Of a stretch of DNA of 64,000 nucleotides, positions 1-8,044 are shown piece after piece. The notes below the pieces were generated by a model. It was given only the letters and a program-made list of their open reading frames with translations. It made no database searches and was not told where the DNA came from. The stretch spans positions 1 to 64,000 of the forward strand of contig NZ_JXTE01000028.1 of assembly GCF_000972385.1 (NCBI RefSeq). The letters are read 5' to 3'. The position numbers and the translations under genes are program-made. Numbering within the stretch: the stretch's first letter is position 1; the number at the start of each line of letters is the position of its first letter. The DNA is from Streptomyces sp. WM6386. GTDB lineage: Bacteria > Actinomycetota > Actinomycetes > Streptomycetales > Streptomycetaceae.

Positions 1-276
1 CGGCTCGTCGTGCTCCGAGGAGACGACCAGCTGCTTGATGTTGAGGATCAGGTCGGTGACGTCCTCCTTGACGCCCGGCACGGTGGTGAACTCGTGCAGA
101 ACGCCATCGACGCGGATGCTGGTGACAGCAGCGCCGGGGATCGACGACAGCAGGGTACGACGAAGAGAGTTGCCGAGGGTGTAGCCGAAGCCCGGCTCCA
201 GCGGCTCGATCACGAACCGGGAACGGAACTCGTCGACGACCTCTTCGGTCAGAGACGGACGCTGAGCAATGAGCAC
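1..276 (-). CDS. rpoA: RNA polymerase alpha subunit, N-terminal part (cut by window edge)
   Basis: Alpha subunit of RNA polymerase, which nucleates core assembly through its N-terminal domain. The first 92 residues are visible and begin [14 protein letters not shown]. They include the alpha-NTD dimerisation stretch around [17 protein letters not shown] and end SSEHDEP at the window edge. The GTG start (274-276) is fixed by a GGAGGA ribosome site 8-9 nt upstream. The coding sequence looks intact and typical of streptomycetes. What is odd is the neighbour: in the usual alpha operon rpsK lies just upstream on the same strand, but positions 277-663 show no rpsK coding sequence and the next upstream gene is a secreted beta-helix protein. 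I cannot tell whether this is the only rpoA or a relocated second copy. Confidence 0.97.
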   Translation of the reverse strand, partial: MLIAQRPSLTEEVVDEFRSRFVIEPLEPGFGYTLGNSLRRTLLSSIPGAAVTSIRVDGVLHEFTTVPGVKEDVTDLILNIKQLVVSSEHDEP

Positions 277-562
277 GAGGTGTGTCCTCCAATGTTTGAC
301 GCCCGCTATGTGACGCCGTAGACCCTCGAAGGGTACGGGCGATACGGCCGTCGAAGACACCGAACCTGCCGACTCCGCCTGTCCACCAGCCAGTCGGCGA
401 CCGTGATCCACCTGGCGTGGAGCCCGACCATCAGCTGCTTCTGTCCCGGAGAGTCAACGCGAAGCCGGATCTCATGCAGCTAGAACGGGTTAGTCCGTCT
501 CGTGTGTCGAGAGACGAGAGGAGGTCGTCTGTATCGTTCATCACACAACCCGACGGCCCCCC
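277..562. other. rpoA upstream region without a gene
   Basis: This is a non-coding leader between rpoA and the terminator of the next gene upstream. It must contain the rpoA promoter if the copy is expressed, because the strong hairpin at 563-604 should block read-through. A short weak hairpin (TCTCGT/ACGAGA) lies near 500-522. I see no ribosomal protein coding remnant and no tRNA. Confidence 0.5.
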
Positions 563-604
563 GCCATCGGGTGGTGCACCCACGAGGGCGTACCACCCGA
601 TGGC
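563..604 (-). terminator. Strong terminator hairpin downstream of the discoidin/beta-helix gene
   Basis: There is a perfect 13-bp inverted repeat, GCCATCGGGTGGT (563-575) with ACCACCCGATGGC (592-604). The loop bases can pair further with one mismatch, giving a stem of about 18 bp. It lies about 60 nt past the stop codon of the minus-strand gene and upstream of rpoA, so it insulates rpoA from that gene. No U-tract is obvious, which is common for Streptomyces terminators. Confidence 0.8.
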
Positions 605-663
605 AGGTGACGACGCGCTGCGAGAGCGGGTTCAGCGGTGCGATGCACCGCCTGTCCCGTGGA

Positions 664-3213
664 TCACGGGAACGAGGTCACCTTCGACGGCACGGTGTCC
701 GTCCCCGAGGTCGGGGCGCCGGTGTCGTTGATGACATGGGCGTACTGGCCCTTGCCGCCCAGGGAGATCACCTGCAGGTTGTGCATCTTGACGCCCGCCT
801 TCACCGGGACCTGGAAGCCGTGGTGCTGCACGATCGAGGGATCCGAGGTGTAGTTGCAGTAGCTGCCCAGGCCCCACGCTTCGTGCACGGCCACCGTGTC
901 GGCGACCTTGTAGGCCGCCCAGCCGACCATGCCGTCGTGTGTGATGGCGGCGGCGTTGGGGGCGTCGTACGCCTTCTCGTTCTGGAAGAAGATCGTGCGC
1001 CCACGCTCACCGCTCCATACGACGTCGTACTTGTTGAAGTGCTCCACGAACAGGCCGGTTGCCAGGACGTCGTCGCCGTTGACGCGCAGTCCGTAGTCGG
1101 CCCGGTTGGTCTCCCAGCCGACGCCTTCGCCGTGATCGGCCCGCCATATCCAGGTGTGGTCGATGACGACGTCGTCGCTGTTGACCACGACGGAGTCCGT
1201 CGCCAGGCCGGGGCCGGCGCCGCCGATGCGGATGAACACGTCCTGCATGGTGGTCGGGTTGGCGGAGTGGTCCGCGCCCGCTCCGGCGGGGCCGATCCGG
1301 AGCAGGGTGTCGGAGCGGGTGGCACCGGCGTCGATGAGGAAGCCGGCCAGCCGCACGCCGTCGACGTCCGCGACGTGCAGGGCGTCGATGCCGCCGTCGG
1401 GCACGATGGTCGCCAGGCCGAGCCCGAGCACCACGGTGTCGGCGCGGGTGACGTCGATCGTCTGGTCGAGGTGGTAGACACCGGGCGTGAAGAGCAGGTT
1501 CAGGCCCTGGGCCAGTGCGGTGTTGATGGTGGCGGCCGTCGCGCCGGGCTTGACGACGTAGAACTGGCTGAGCGGCAGCGAGGTCCCGGCGTTGGCGGGC
1601 CAGGACACACCGCGGGCGTTGGTGCGCTTGGCGGGGACGAAGACCTTGTAGTCGTTGCCGTCGAGGTACAGGAACGGCTTCTCCCGGGAGATCGGGGTGG
1701 TGTCCAGCGTGGTGTACGGCCCGGTGTCGAAGTTGGTCGCCGGGGCGCCCTGGACGCCGGTGAACGTCATGTTCCACACGCCGTTGGTCCAGCCGCCCAC
1801 GGAGCTGTCCCGGGTGTACCACTGCTGCTGCGAGTACGGGCCGACCGTACCGTCGATCTTGGAGTCGGCGATGTAGCCGCCGGAGGCCCATCCGTAGCCG
1901 TTGGGGGCGAGGTTGAGGCCGCCCTTGACGTGGATACGGCGGAACGGCGCGGCCTGGGCCACGGCCCAGCGGTCGGTGCCGTTGGACGGTGTGATCGCCA
2001 GGTTCTCCGCCGAACGCCAGAAGTTCTGCGTGGCGTTGCCGTTGAACCAGCCCGCGTCCACGGTGATGTCGCCGTTGATCTGCGTGTCGTCGGGGTTGAT
2101 TCCGAGGCCGGAGACGGAGGTGTAGAAGCCGAGTTGGGCGTTGATGCCGTTGTAGGTACCCGGCTTGAGCAGGAACTGGTAGCGCCCGGAGCCGAACTGG
2201 GCGGACTCCTGCTGGGCGAAGACCTGGTCGAACTTCTGCTGGAGGTTCGGCGTGGAGGGGTCGACGACGATCACGTTCGGGCCGAGGTCACCGCCGCCTT
2301 CGACCGGGCCTGCGGGGCCGCCGGACGTCGTACGGACGGCGACTTCCCACAGCGAGTATCCGTAGCCCGTCCCGCGAGCCGTCCCCAGGACACGGACGTA
2401 ACGGCCTGTTCCGCTCACGTCGTAGGAGGCGCGGCCGCCGGTGGCGCCGGTGACGCTCTTGAGGGTGTTCCAGTTCTGGCCGTCGGCGGAGGCCTGGAGC
2501 TGGAAGTCCTTGCCGTACGCGGCTTCCCAGTTCAGGTCGATCTTGCAGATGCCCTGGGACGAGCCCAGGTCGACACGCAGCCACTGCGGGTCCGAGGCCT
2601 GGCTGGACCAGCGGGTGGAGTCGTTGCCGTCGACCGCGGCGGACGCGGGGGTGCCGGCGTTTTCCGTCGAGGACGCCGAAGCGGTCTTTCCCTGCGCCGA
2701 GTCGGCGTTCGAGCAGGTGCCCGGCTGAGATGTCCCGGTGGTGCCGAACACCTGGAACTCCCAGACGGAGTAGCCCCATTGCGTCGCCCGGTGGATGCCC
2801 TGCAGACGTACGTACCGACCCTGGCCGGAGACGGCGAGCGTGTCGGTGCCGCCGTCCGAGCCGGTGACCGTGTGCAGGTCGGTCCAGGTGCTGCCGTCGG
2901 ACGAGGACTGGATCTTGTAGTCCTTGCCGTGGGCCGTCTCCCAGTCGACGACGACCTGGCTGATCGTGGCGCCGGTTCCGAGGTCGACTTGGATCCACTG
3001 GTCGTCGGTGGCGGCCGAGGACCACCGGGTGCCGGTGTCGCCGTCGACCGCGTAGGCCGCGGGGGTGCCCGCGTTCTCGTTGGAGGACGCCGTCGCCGTT
3101 CTGCCCTGGGACAGGTTGGCGTCGGCGGCCGCGGCCACCGGTGGCTGGATGGTGGGCAGGGTGATCAGCGCTGCCGTGGCGGCGAGCGCGACACCCAAGG
3201 ATCTGAGTCTCAT
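664..3213 (-). CDS. Secreted protein with two F5/8 type C (discoidin) modules and a right-handed beta-helix domain
   Basis: An exported 849-residue protein, probably acting on or binding an extracellular polysaccharide. A Sec signal peptide covers about residues 1-29 (MRLRSLGVALAATAAL, cleavage near AAAADA). Two discoidin/CBM32-like modules follow at about 31-160 and 165-300. Each starts with an ASS.ENAGTPA..AVDG..TRWSS motif and ends with RYVR and a W.FQV/W.VAV strand. Residues about 310-849 are rich in short G/N/D-turn beta repeats typical of parallel beta-helices (pectate-lyase or GH55-like folds). I know no characterised specificity; homologues are sometimes mislabelled adenylyl cyclase. 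Start ATG 3211-3213 was chosen because the signal peptide begins there; the upstream in-frame extension lacks one. The gene has its own terminator. Confidence 0.85.
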   Translation of the reverse strand: MRLRSLGVALAATAALITLPTIQPPVAAAADANLSQGRTATASSNENAGTPAAYAVDGDTGTRWSSAATDDQWIQVDLGTGATISQVVVDWETAHGKDYKIQSSSDGSTWTDLHTVTGSDGGTDTLAVSGQGRYVRLQGIHRATQWGYSVWEFQVFGTTGTSQPGTCSNADSAQGKTASASSTENAGTPASAAVDGNDSTRWSSQASDPQWLRVDLGSSQGICKIDLNWEAAYGKDFQLQASADGQNWNTLKSVTGATGGRASYDVSGTGRYVRVLGTARGTGYGYSLWEVAVRTTSGGPAGPVEGGGDLGPNVIVVDPSTPNLQQKFDQVFAQQESAQFGSGRYQFLLKPGTYNGINAQLGFYTSVSGLGINPDDTQINGDITVDAGWFNGNATQNFWRSAENLAITPSNGTDRWAVAQAAPFRRIHVKGGLNLAPNGYGWASGGYIADSKIDGTVGPYSQQQWYTRDSSVGGWTNGVWNMTFTGVQGAPATNFDTGPYTTLDTTPISREKPFLYLDGNDYKVFVPAKRTNARGVSWPANAGTSLPLSQFYVVKPGATAATINTALAQGLNLLFTPGVYHLDQTIDVTRADTVVLGLGLATIVPDGGIDALHVADVDGVRLAGFLIDAGATRSDTLLRIGPAGAGADHSANPTTMQDVFIRIGGAGPGLATDSVVVNSDDVVIDHTWIWRADHGEGVGWETNRADYGLRVNGDDVLATGLFVEHFNKYDVVWSGERGRTIFFQNEKAYDAPNAAAITHDGMVGWAAYKVADTVAVHEAWGLGSYCNYTSDPSIVQHHGFQVPVKAGVKMHNLQVISLGGKGQYAHVINDTGAPTSGTDTVPSKVTSFP

Positions 3214-3443
3214 GGAGGTCCCTGCGGGTGCGTCGGGAAAGGACATGCGGGCGCGCCGACAGCGGACGTGGCGGCATACCGACGCCACTGTCACGACGCT
3301 TAGTTCACGTCTTGATTTAACTGATGAGTTCCAAGTCCCGGCAAGCCTTGGAGAGTTGAAATCTTTCCGGGCCCAACTGCGCCGTATCCCTTTCCTCGCG
3401 CACGGCTATGGGAAGTTTTGGGGTCCGTCATTACCCTCCGCCC

Positions 3444-4520
3444 ATGATTCCCACGGTGGTCTGGGGCACAGGCAACGTCGGACGCGCCGCCGTTCGGGCC
3501 GTCGCGGCGCATCCGGAGCTCAGCCTGGTGGCCGTGCTGGTGTCCGACCCCGCCAAGGTCGGCAAGGACGCGGGCGAGCTCAGTGGACTCGGCCGGCGTC
3601 TCGGGGTGGTGGCAACGGACGATGTGGCCGCGGCACTCTCCCAGGCTCCCCGCGCCGTCGTGTACGCGGCTTCCGGTGACGTACGCCCGGACGGTGCGAT
3701 CGAGGACATCAGCCGTGCGCTGCGCGCGGGCGCTGTGGTGGTCACGCCGTCCCTGTACGGCATGTACGACTGCACGCACGCGCCTGCCGAGATTCGCGAC
3801 GTGCTGCTGGAGTCCATCGAGGCCGGGGGCGGCTCGCTGTTCGTGTCGGGGGTGGACCCGGGGTGGGCCAACGACGTGTTCCCGCTGCTGGTGAGCGGGC
3901 TGGGGTCCGCCATCGATGCCGTCCGCTGTCAGGAGATCTTCGACTACTCGACCTACGACCAGGAGGAAGCCGTCCGCGACCTGATCGGTATGGGCCATCC
4001 CCTGGACTACCAGCCGCTGATGCTCGCCGAGGGCATTCCGACGATGATCTGGGGCGGACAGCTGCGCATGATGGCCCGGGCCCTGGGTGCCGAACTGGAC
4101 GGCATCGAGGAGACCTTGGAACGCCGTCCCCTCGACACGTCCGTCGTCACCGACACGATGGGCGAGTTCTCGGCCGGCACTCAGGGAGCGGTGCGCCTTG
4201 AGGTGCAGGGCATGATGGCGGGCGAACCCCGCATTGTCATCGAGCACGTCACCCGCATCCATGCCACCTGTGCCCCGGACTGGCCGACGCCACCCGACGG
4301 TGGGGCGGGCGCGCACCGCGTGATCATCGAAGGCCGTCCCCGGATCGAGGTCACGGTCGAAGCCACGGACGAGGGAGAGAACAGAGCCGCCGGCGGCAAT
4401 GCGACGGCGGCCGGCCGTCTCGTGAACGCCATCGACTGGCTCGTCGAGGCCGAACCCGGCCTCTTCGACGCGCTCGACGTCCCACTGCGCCCCGCGGTGG
4501 GCAGACTGGGAAAGAAGTGA
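3444..4520 (+). CDS. DapB-like NAD(P)H-dependent reductase
   Basis: A 358-residue oxidoreductase of the dihydrodipicolinate-reductase-like (diaminopimelate/amine dehydrogenase-like) family. The N-terminal Rossmann motif VVWGTGNVGRAAVRA binds the nucleotide, and the central substrate domain has the segments SLFVSGVDPGWANDVFPLL and EIFDYSTYD. Family members accept varied imine or keto substrates, so the real substrate is unknown; it is not the lysine-pathway DapB, which is shorter. The ATG at 3444 puts the Rossmann strand at the extreme N-terminus. A ribosome site is weak, so the message may be nearly leaderless. The stop lies 2 nt before the next gene, so the two are likely co-transcribed. Confidence 0.8.
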   Translation: MIPTVVWGTGNVGRAAVRAVAAHPELSLVAVLVSDPAKVGKDAGELSGLGRRLGVVATDDVAAALSQAPRAVVYAASGDVRPDGAIEDISRALRAGAVVVTPSLYGMYDCTHAPAEIRDVLLESIEAGGGSLFVSGVDPGWANDVFPLLVSGLGSAIDAVRCQEIFDYSTYDQEEAVRDLIGMGHPLDYQPLMLAEGIPTMIWGGQLRMMARALGAELDGIEETLERRPLDTSVVTDTMGEFSAGTQGAVRLEVQGMMAGEPRIVIEHVTRIHATCAPDWPTPPDGGAGAHRVIIEGRPRIEVTVEATDEGENRAAGGNATAAGRLVNAIDWLVEAEPGLFDALDVPLRPAVGRLGKK

Positions 4521-4522
4521 TC

Positions 4523-5011
4523 ATGCAGATCGACATCCCCCAGGACGCCGACCCCATCCTGTACGTCTGGGGCGACCTGGTGCCCGGGATCGGCCCGGCG
4601 GCCAGCGCGTTCTCCCTGGCCGTCTACGAGAACACGACCCTCGGGCTGCGCGAGTTCGAGGCCGCCCGCCTGCGCATCGCCCAGATCAACGGATGCCTGT
4701 TCTGCCTGGACTGGCGCACCGAACGCGGCGGGGAGAAGGTCGAGGAGGGCTTCCTCGACGCGGTCACGCAATGGCGCACCACGGGCGCCTTTGACGAACG
4801 GACCCGGCTCGCCGCCGAGTACGCCGAGCGCTACGCCCTCGACCACCACGGCCTGGACGACGACTTCTGGGCGCGGATCAAGGCGCACTACAGCCAGGCG
4901 GAGATCGTGGAGCTGACCATGTGCATCGGCTCATGGCTGGCCTTCGGCCGCCTCAATCACGTCCTGGGGCTCGACACCGCCTGCACACTGCCGTCGGTAA
5001 AGCACCCCTGA
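4523..5011 (+). CDS. Carboxymuconolactone decarboxylase / AhpD-like protein
   Basis: A 162-residue all-helical CMD-family protein. The redox motif C-L-F-C in INGCLFCLDW is the AhpD-type CxxC pair, followed by a downstream acid/His-rich helix. The pattern points to a peroxidase-like or thiol-redox role rather than true carboxymuconolactone decarboxylation. ATG 4523 is preferred, with GGGAAAG a few bases upstream; a GTG at 4517 overlapping the previous stop is possible and would add two residues. It forms a two-gene unit with the DapB-like reductase and faces a RidA gene, suggesting a small imine or aldehyde detoxification module (inference). Confidence 0.83.
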   Translation: MQIDIPQDADPILYVWGDLVPGIGPAASAFSLAVYENTTLGLREFEAARLRIAQINGCLFCLDWRTERGGEKVEEGFLDAVTQWRTTGAFDERTRLAAEYAERYALDHHGLDDDFWARIKAHYSQAEIVELTMCIGSWLAFGRLNHVLGLDTACTLPSVKHP

Positions 5012-5046
5012 CAACTGTGGCCTCCCGCAGGACCGGAGACACACGC

Positions 5047-5454
5047 TCAGTCGAGGACTGCGGTGGCTTCGATCTCGACCAGATGCTCGGGAACGTCCAG
5101 GGCCGCAACGCCGATCAGTGTGGTCGGCGGCACCGGAGTGAGTCCCAACTTCGCGGTCGCCCGGGAGATTCCCTCCAGGAGCAGGGGCATCTTGTCGGCG
5201 GCCCAGTCGACGACGTAGAAGGTCAGTTTCGCTACGTCGTCGAAGGAACCGCCGGCCTCGCCCAGTGCGGTGGCGACGTTGAGGTAGCACTGCTCAACCT
5301 GCGCGGAGAGGTCACCCTCGCCGACCGTGACCCCTTCCGCGTCCCACGAAACCTGCCCGGCGACAAAGACCAGCCTGGAGCCGGACGCGATCGCCACCTG
5401 CCGGTAGACATCGATCTTCGGCAGGCCCTCGGGATTCTTCAGCGTGATGGTCAT
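5047..5454 (-). CDS. RidA/YjgF/YER057c family protein
   Basis: A 135-residue Rid-family protein, a small trimeric enzyme whose best-known members hydrolyse reactive enamine/imine intermediates. The fold is recognisable from VFVAGQVSWDAEG near the N-terminus, the YYVVDW-like strand, and VPPTTLIGVAALDVPEHLVEIEATA at the C-terminus, which carries the family's acidic residue. The canonical RidA active-site arginine appears replaced in this subfamily, so deaminase activity is not certain. Start ATG has AAGGAG 8 nt upstream. It is transcribed divergently from the HxlR regulator, which is its likely controller. Confidence 0.88.
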   Translation of the reverse strand: MTITLKNPEGLPKIDVYRQVAIASGSRLVFVAGQVSWDAEGVTVGEGDLSAQVEQCYLNVATALGEAGGSFDDVAKLTFYVVDWAADKMPLLLEGISRATAKLGLTPVPPTTLIGVAALDVPEHLVEIEATAVLD

Positions 5455-5523
5455 GCTGTCCGTCTCCTTGTCCGGGCCCCCGTGAGCCCGTGTTCGTCAG
5501 ACCAGCCTCACGCGGTCTCTTGT

Positions 5524-5538
5524 GGTTACTAAGGAACC
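5524..5538. promoter_or_regulatory. Candidate HxlR operator between ridA-like and hxlR-like genes
   Basis: An inverted repeat GGTT-N7-AACC (GGTTACTAAGGAACC) lies in the 140-bp divergent region, 57 bp upstream of the HxlR start. HxlR-type regulators bind short dyads with GTTACT-like arms in the shared promoter of a divergent target. This site fits in position and sequence, but binding is inferred. Confidence 0.45.
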
Positions 5539-5594
5539 GTAGGAGAGTGAGCGATGACATGGAAGAACGCACTTTTCGGTGACTGGGGAACCTC

Positions 5595-5975
5595 ATGGTG
5601 ACCAAGCAGCTCAGCGGCTCGACGGACGATGCCAACCTGCGTCACGCCGACTCCCTGGCGCGGGAGATCTTCTCCGACGTCGCCAACAAGTGGGCACTCT
5701 TGATCATCGAGGCCCTGGGGGAAGGCACCCTGCGCTTCAGCGAGCTGCGTGTCCGGGTCGAAGGCATCAGCCACAAGATGCTCACCCAGAACCTGCGCAT
5801 GCTGGAGCGCAACGGCCTGGCCGAGCGAACCGTCCACCCCACCGTCCCGCCCCGTGTCGAGTACACCCTCACCGAAGCGGGCAACGGACTGCGGGCGACG
5901 GTCGACGGGATGTGCGAGTGGACCTACCGCTACTTCCGGCACATCGAGTCCGCCCGGCAGCGCTTCGAAAGCTGA
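5595..5975 (+). CDS. HxlR family transcriptional regulator
   Basis: A 126-residue winged-helix regulator of the HxlR class, which responds to electrophiles or redox stress. The family signature runs W-A-L-L-I-I-E-A-L-GEGTLRFSELR, then GISHKMLTQNLRMLERNGL and the wing VPPRVEYTLTEAG. The usual N-terminal cysteine of aldehyde/quinone sensors is not seen before the helix; a Cys occurs in the C-terminal helix (GMCEWTYRYF). ATG 5595 follows a GGGG tract; GTG 5598 is an alternative. It is divergent from the RidA gene with a dyad between them, so it probably controls that gene and itself. Confidence 0.9.
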   Translation: MVTKQLSGSTDDANLRHADSLAREIFSDVANKWALLIIEALGEGTLRFSELRVRVEGISHKMLTQNLRMLERNGLAERTVHPTVPPRVEYTLTEAGNGLRATVDGMCEWTYRYFRHIESARQRFES

Positions 5976-6130
5976 CGGCCGGCAGCCGGATCAGGTGAGG
6001 CTCCCGGCAGGACAGGCAATCGACCAAGGATGAGAAGCGCCCAGCCGTGCCGGCCGAGCCTGGTGATGAGTTTTCGCGCCCACACCCGTCACACCTACGT
6101 CGGGACACGACGAGGCGGAAGGATGACGTG

Positions 6131-7129
6131 ATGAGTGCGGACACGCGGCTGGAGGAGCTGGGCGGGAGCGGGCTGGGCGAGGTCGACGAGCCGGCGTTCT
6201 CGGGGCTGGCGGAGCGGCACCGGCGGGAGCTGCACGTGCACTGCTACCGGATGCTCGGCTCGTTCGAGGACGCCGAGGACACCGTGCAGGAGACGTTCCT
6301 GCGTGCCTGGCGGCGACGGCAGACCTTCGAGGGACGGTCGACGTTCCGGGCCTGGTTGTACCGGATCGCCACCAACGCCTGCCTGGATCTGCTCGCCAAA
6401 CGCCGCCCGGAGCCCGCGACCGGCGGCGAGGTGCTGTGGCTGCAGCCCTACCCGGACCGGCTGCTCGACGAGCTGCCCGCGGGAGACACGGACGAACCGG
6501 AGGGCCTCGCCGTCGCGCGGGAGACGATCGAACTGGCGTACCTGGTCGCGGTCCAGCACCTCGCCCCGCGCCCGCGGGCCGTGCTGATCCTGCGGGACGT
6601 GCTCGGCTGGCCCGCGAAGGACGTCGCGGAGATCCTCGGGGACTCCGTCAACTCCGTGAACAGCGCGCTGCAGCGAGCCCGCGCCGGCATGCGGGAGCAC
6701 CTGCCCGCCGAGCGGCAGGACTGGACCGGCGGCGAACAGGACGCCGCAACGCGCGAGCTGGTGCGCCGCTACACCGACGCCAGCGTGGCCACGGACATCC
6801 CGACGCTCGCCGCACTGCTGCGGGACGACGTCCGCTGCTCGATGCCGCCCACGCCGGGCCTGTATGTGGGCCGCGACGCGGTGGTGAACGACTGGGTCGA
6901 GAACGGCTTCGAGGGCATGAAGGGCCTGCGCGCCGTCCTCACCTCCGTGAACCGGCAGCCCGCCGTCGCCTTCTACCTCCGGCAGGAGCGGGAGGGCACG
7001 TACCTGCCGCTGACGATCGACGTCCTGCGCGTCACCGGCGGGGCGATCACCGAGATCATCACGTTCCACGACGACCAGTTCCCGCGGCTCGGGCTGCCCG
7101 AGCTCCTGCCGGCGGACGGCACGGAGTAG
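6131..7129 (+). CDS. ECF sigma factor with C-terminal SnoaL-like domain (TIGR02960 / SigG type)
   Basis: A 332-residue sigma-70 family factor of the ECF subgroup fused to an NTF2/SnoaL-like domain. Region 2 is seen at residues about 25-95 (HCYRMLGSFEDAEDTVQETF, then FRAWLYRIATNACLD). Region 4 lies at about 150-200 (LPPR-like LAPRPRAVLILRDVLGWPAKDVAEIL). The SnoaL-like tail covers about 215-325 (RYTDASVATDIPTLAALL, MPPTPGLYVGRDAV). In this class the tail replaces a cognate anti-sigma factor and tunes activity, and no anti-sigma gene is adjacent. ATG 6131 has AAGGA 8 nt upstream and matches the family start. A small gene follows 5 nt after the stop. Confidence 0.92.
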   Translation: MSADTRLEELGGSGLGEVDEPAFSGLAERHRRELHVHCYRMLGSFEDAEDTVQETFLRAWRRRQTFEGRSTFRAWLYRIATNACLDLLAKRRPEPATGGEVLWLQPYPDRLLDELPAGDTDEPEGLAVARETIELAYLVAVQHLAPRPRAVLILRDVLGWPAKDVAEILGDSVNSVNSALQRARAGMREHLPAERQDWTGGEQDAATRELVRRYTDASVATDIPTLAALLRDDVRCSMPPTPGLYVGRDAVVNDWVENGFEGMKGLRAVLTSVNRQPAVAFYLRQEREGTYLPLTIDVLRVTGGAITEIITFHDDQFPRLGLPELLPADGTE

Positions 7130-7134
7130 TCCCG

Positions 7135-7416
7135 GTGCGGACGCTCACGCTGCGCGGTGGCGCGCGTGTCGCGGTGGTCGCGGCGCAGTGGAACGACGCG
7201 TTCGGCGTCGTCACCCGCGGACGGGTACAGCTGGAGCTGCGCGACGGCGAGCTCGGTCCGGTCCTGGGACGCGATGCCGGGTTCTGGCTCCGCGGCACCG
7301 GCGTCCGCGCCCTGCGCAACCCCGGCCGTCGCACGGCCAGAGTGCGCGTCGTCACCCCGGGGCGAGGACCGTCGTATGCCAGTCAACCTCCAGAAAGTGG
7401 TACCGCGGCGCCATGA
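7135..7416 (+). CDS. Small conserved-looking protein coupled to the ECF sigma gene
   Basis: A 93-residue protein that I do not recognise. GTG at 7135 lies 5 nt after the sigma factor stop in a shifted frame, so it is probably translated by coupling. The sequence (ARVAVVAAQWNDAFGVVTRG, then LGRDAGFWLRGTGVRALRNPG and a TARVRVVTPG end) has alternating hydrophobics and glycine turns, like a small beta-sandwich or cupin-type fold. High third-position GC supports coding. It may modulate the sigma factor, but that is a guess from position. Confidence 0.6.
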   Translation: MRTLTLRGGARVAVVAAQWNDAFGVVTRGRVQLELRDGELGPVLGRDAGFWLRGTGVRALRNPGRRTARVRVVTPGRGPSYASQPPESGTAAP

Positions 7417-7438
7417 ACTCGCGGATCAGGAGCGGGAG

Positions 7439-7876
7439 TTACTTCTGGTGGGGTGTGCCGAACTCTCCATCAGGTCCAGGCAGCAATGCCGCAAGGCGGG
7501 CGGCGGTCTTCTCTCCCGCTCGCTGCTTGACCAAGCCCTCTTTGGCAGCCGCGCGAAGCCTCACCGCGGAGCTGTCCTCCGTGCCTCTTGTCACCCGGAC
7601 AGTGACCACCACAGGATTCAGACCGCCGAGACCACCACCGACGACGACACGCATCATCTCCTGGTCCCTGTCGTCCCCGACACGCATGGGCACCACCGGC
7701 TGCCCTCCCTCTCCGAGCACTGCGACGACGCGCTCCACGGCATCGCCGAACGGCAACGGGACGACGAGGTCGATCTCATCAACGTTCTTCCTCATCAACT
7801 TGGCCACAAACCCGGTCAAGCGACCGCCCAATGCGGCAAGCGCATCAGCCAGAATCTGGTCCTCGCCCTGGTCCAC
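7439..7876 (-). CDS. Hypothetical protein
   Basis: A 145-residue protein of unknown function. It begins MDQGEDQILADALAALGG from a GTG with a purine-rich GGGGAAGGG tract upstream. The middle is beta-rich and glycine-rich (VVVGGGLGGLNPVVVTVRVTR). The C-terminus is a basic amphipathic helix (AVRLRAAAKEGLVKQRAGEKTAARLAALL). Codon bias is typical and no membrane segment or signal peptide is seen. It runs tail-to-tail with the sigma operon, with 22 bp between stops. Confidence 0.55.
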   Translation of the reverse strand: MDQGEDQILADALAALGGRLTGFVAKLMRKNVDEIDLVVPLPFGDAVERVVAVLGEGGQPVVPMRVGDDRDQEMMRVVVGGGLGGLNPVVVTVRVTRGTEDSSAVRLRAAAKEGLVKQRAGEKTAARLAALLPGPDGEFGTPHQK

Positions 7877-8044
7877 ACGCCCCGCCCTTCCCCGCCGGAC
7901 CTGTCCACGGAATCAGCCACACGCTGGTGAGCGGGAGCCCGCTTCCATGCTCTGGAGCAGGGTAGTTCACCCGATTCACATGTTCCGCGGGCCATGTCGA
8001 CGCCGGGTCACTGGCCAGCGGGTCGTCGCGAACCGACGTGCCCG
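7877..8044. other. Intergenic, no gene seen
   Basis: This region lies between the hypothetical gene start and the polysaccharide-lyase-like gene stop, both on the minus strand. A 6-2-6 palindrome (AGCGGGAGCCCGCT, near 7927) is the only structured element I found. I see no coding potential. Confidence 0.4.

Noticed and set aside
502..3303. A 933-codon open frame on the plus strand opposite the discoidin/beta-helix gene
   Set aside because: It is the antisense shadow of a high-GC gene: valine/glycine/aspartate-rich low-complexity product and no domain, while the minus strand has a signal peptide and recognisable modules.
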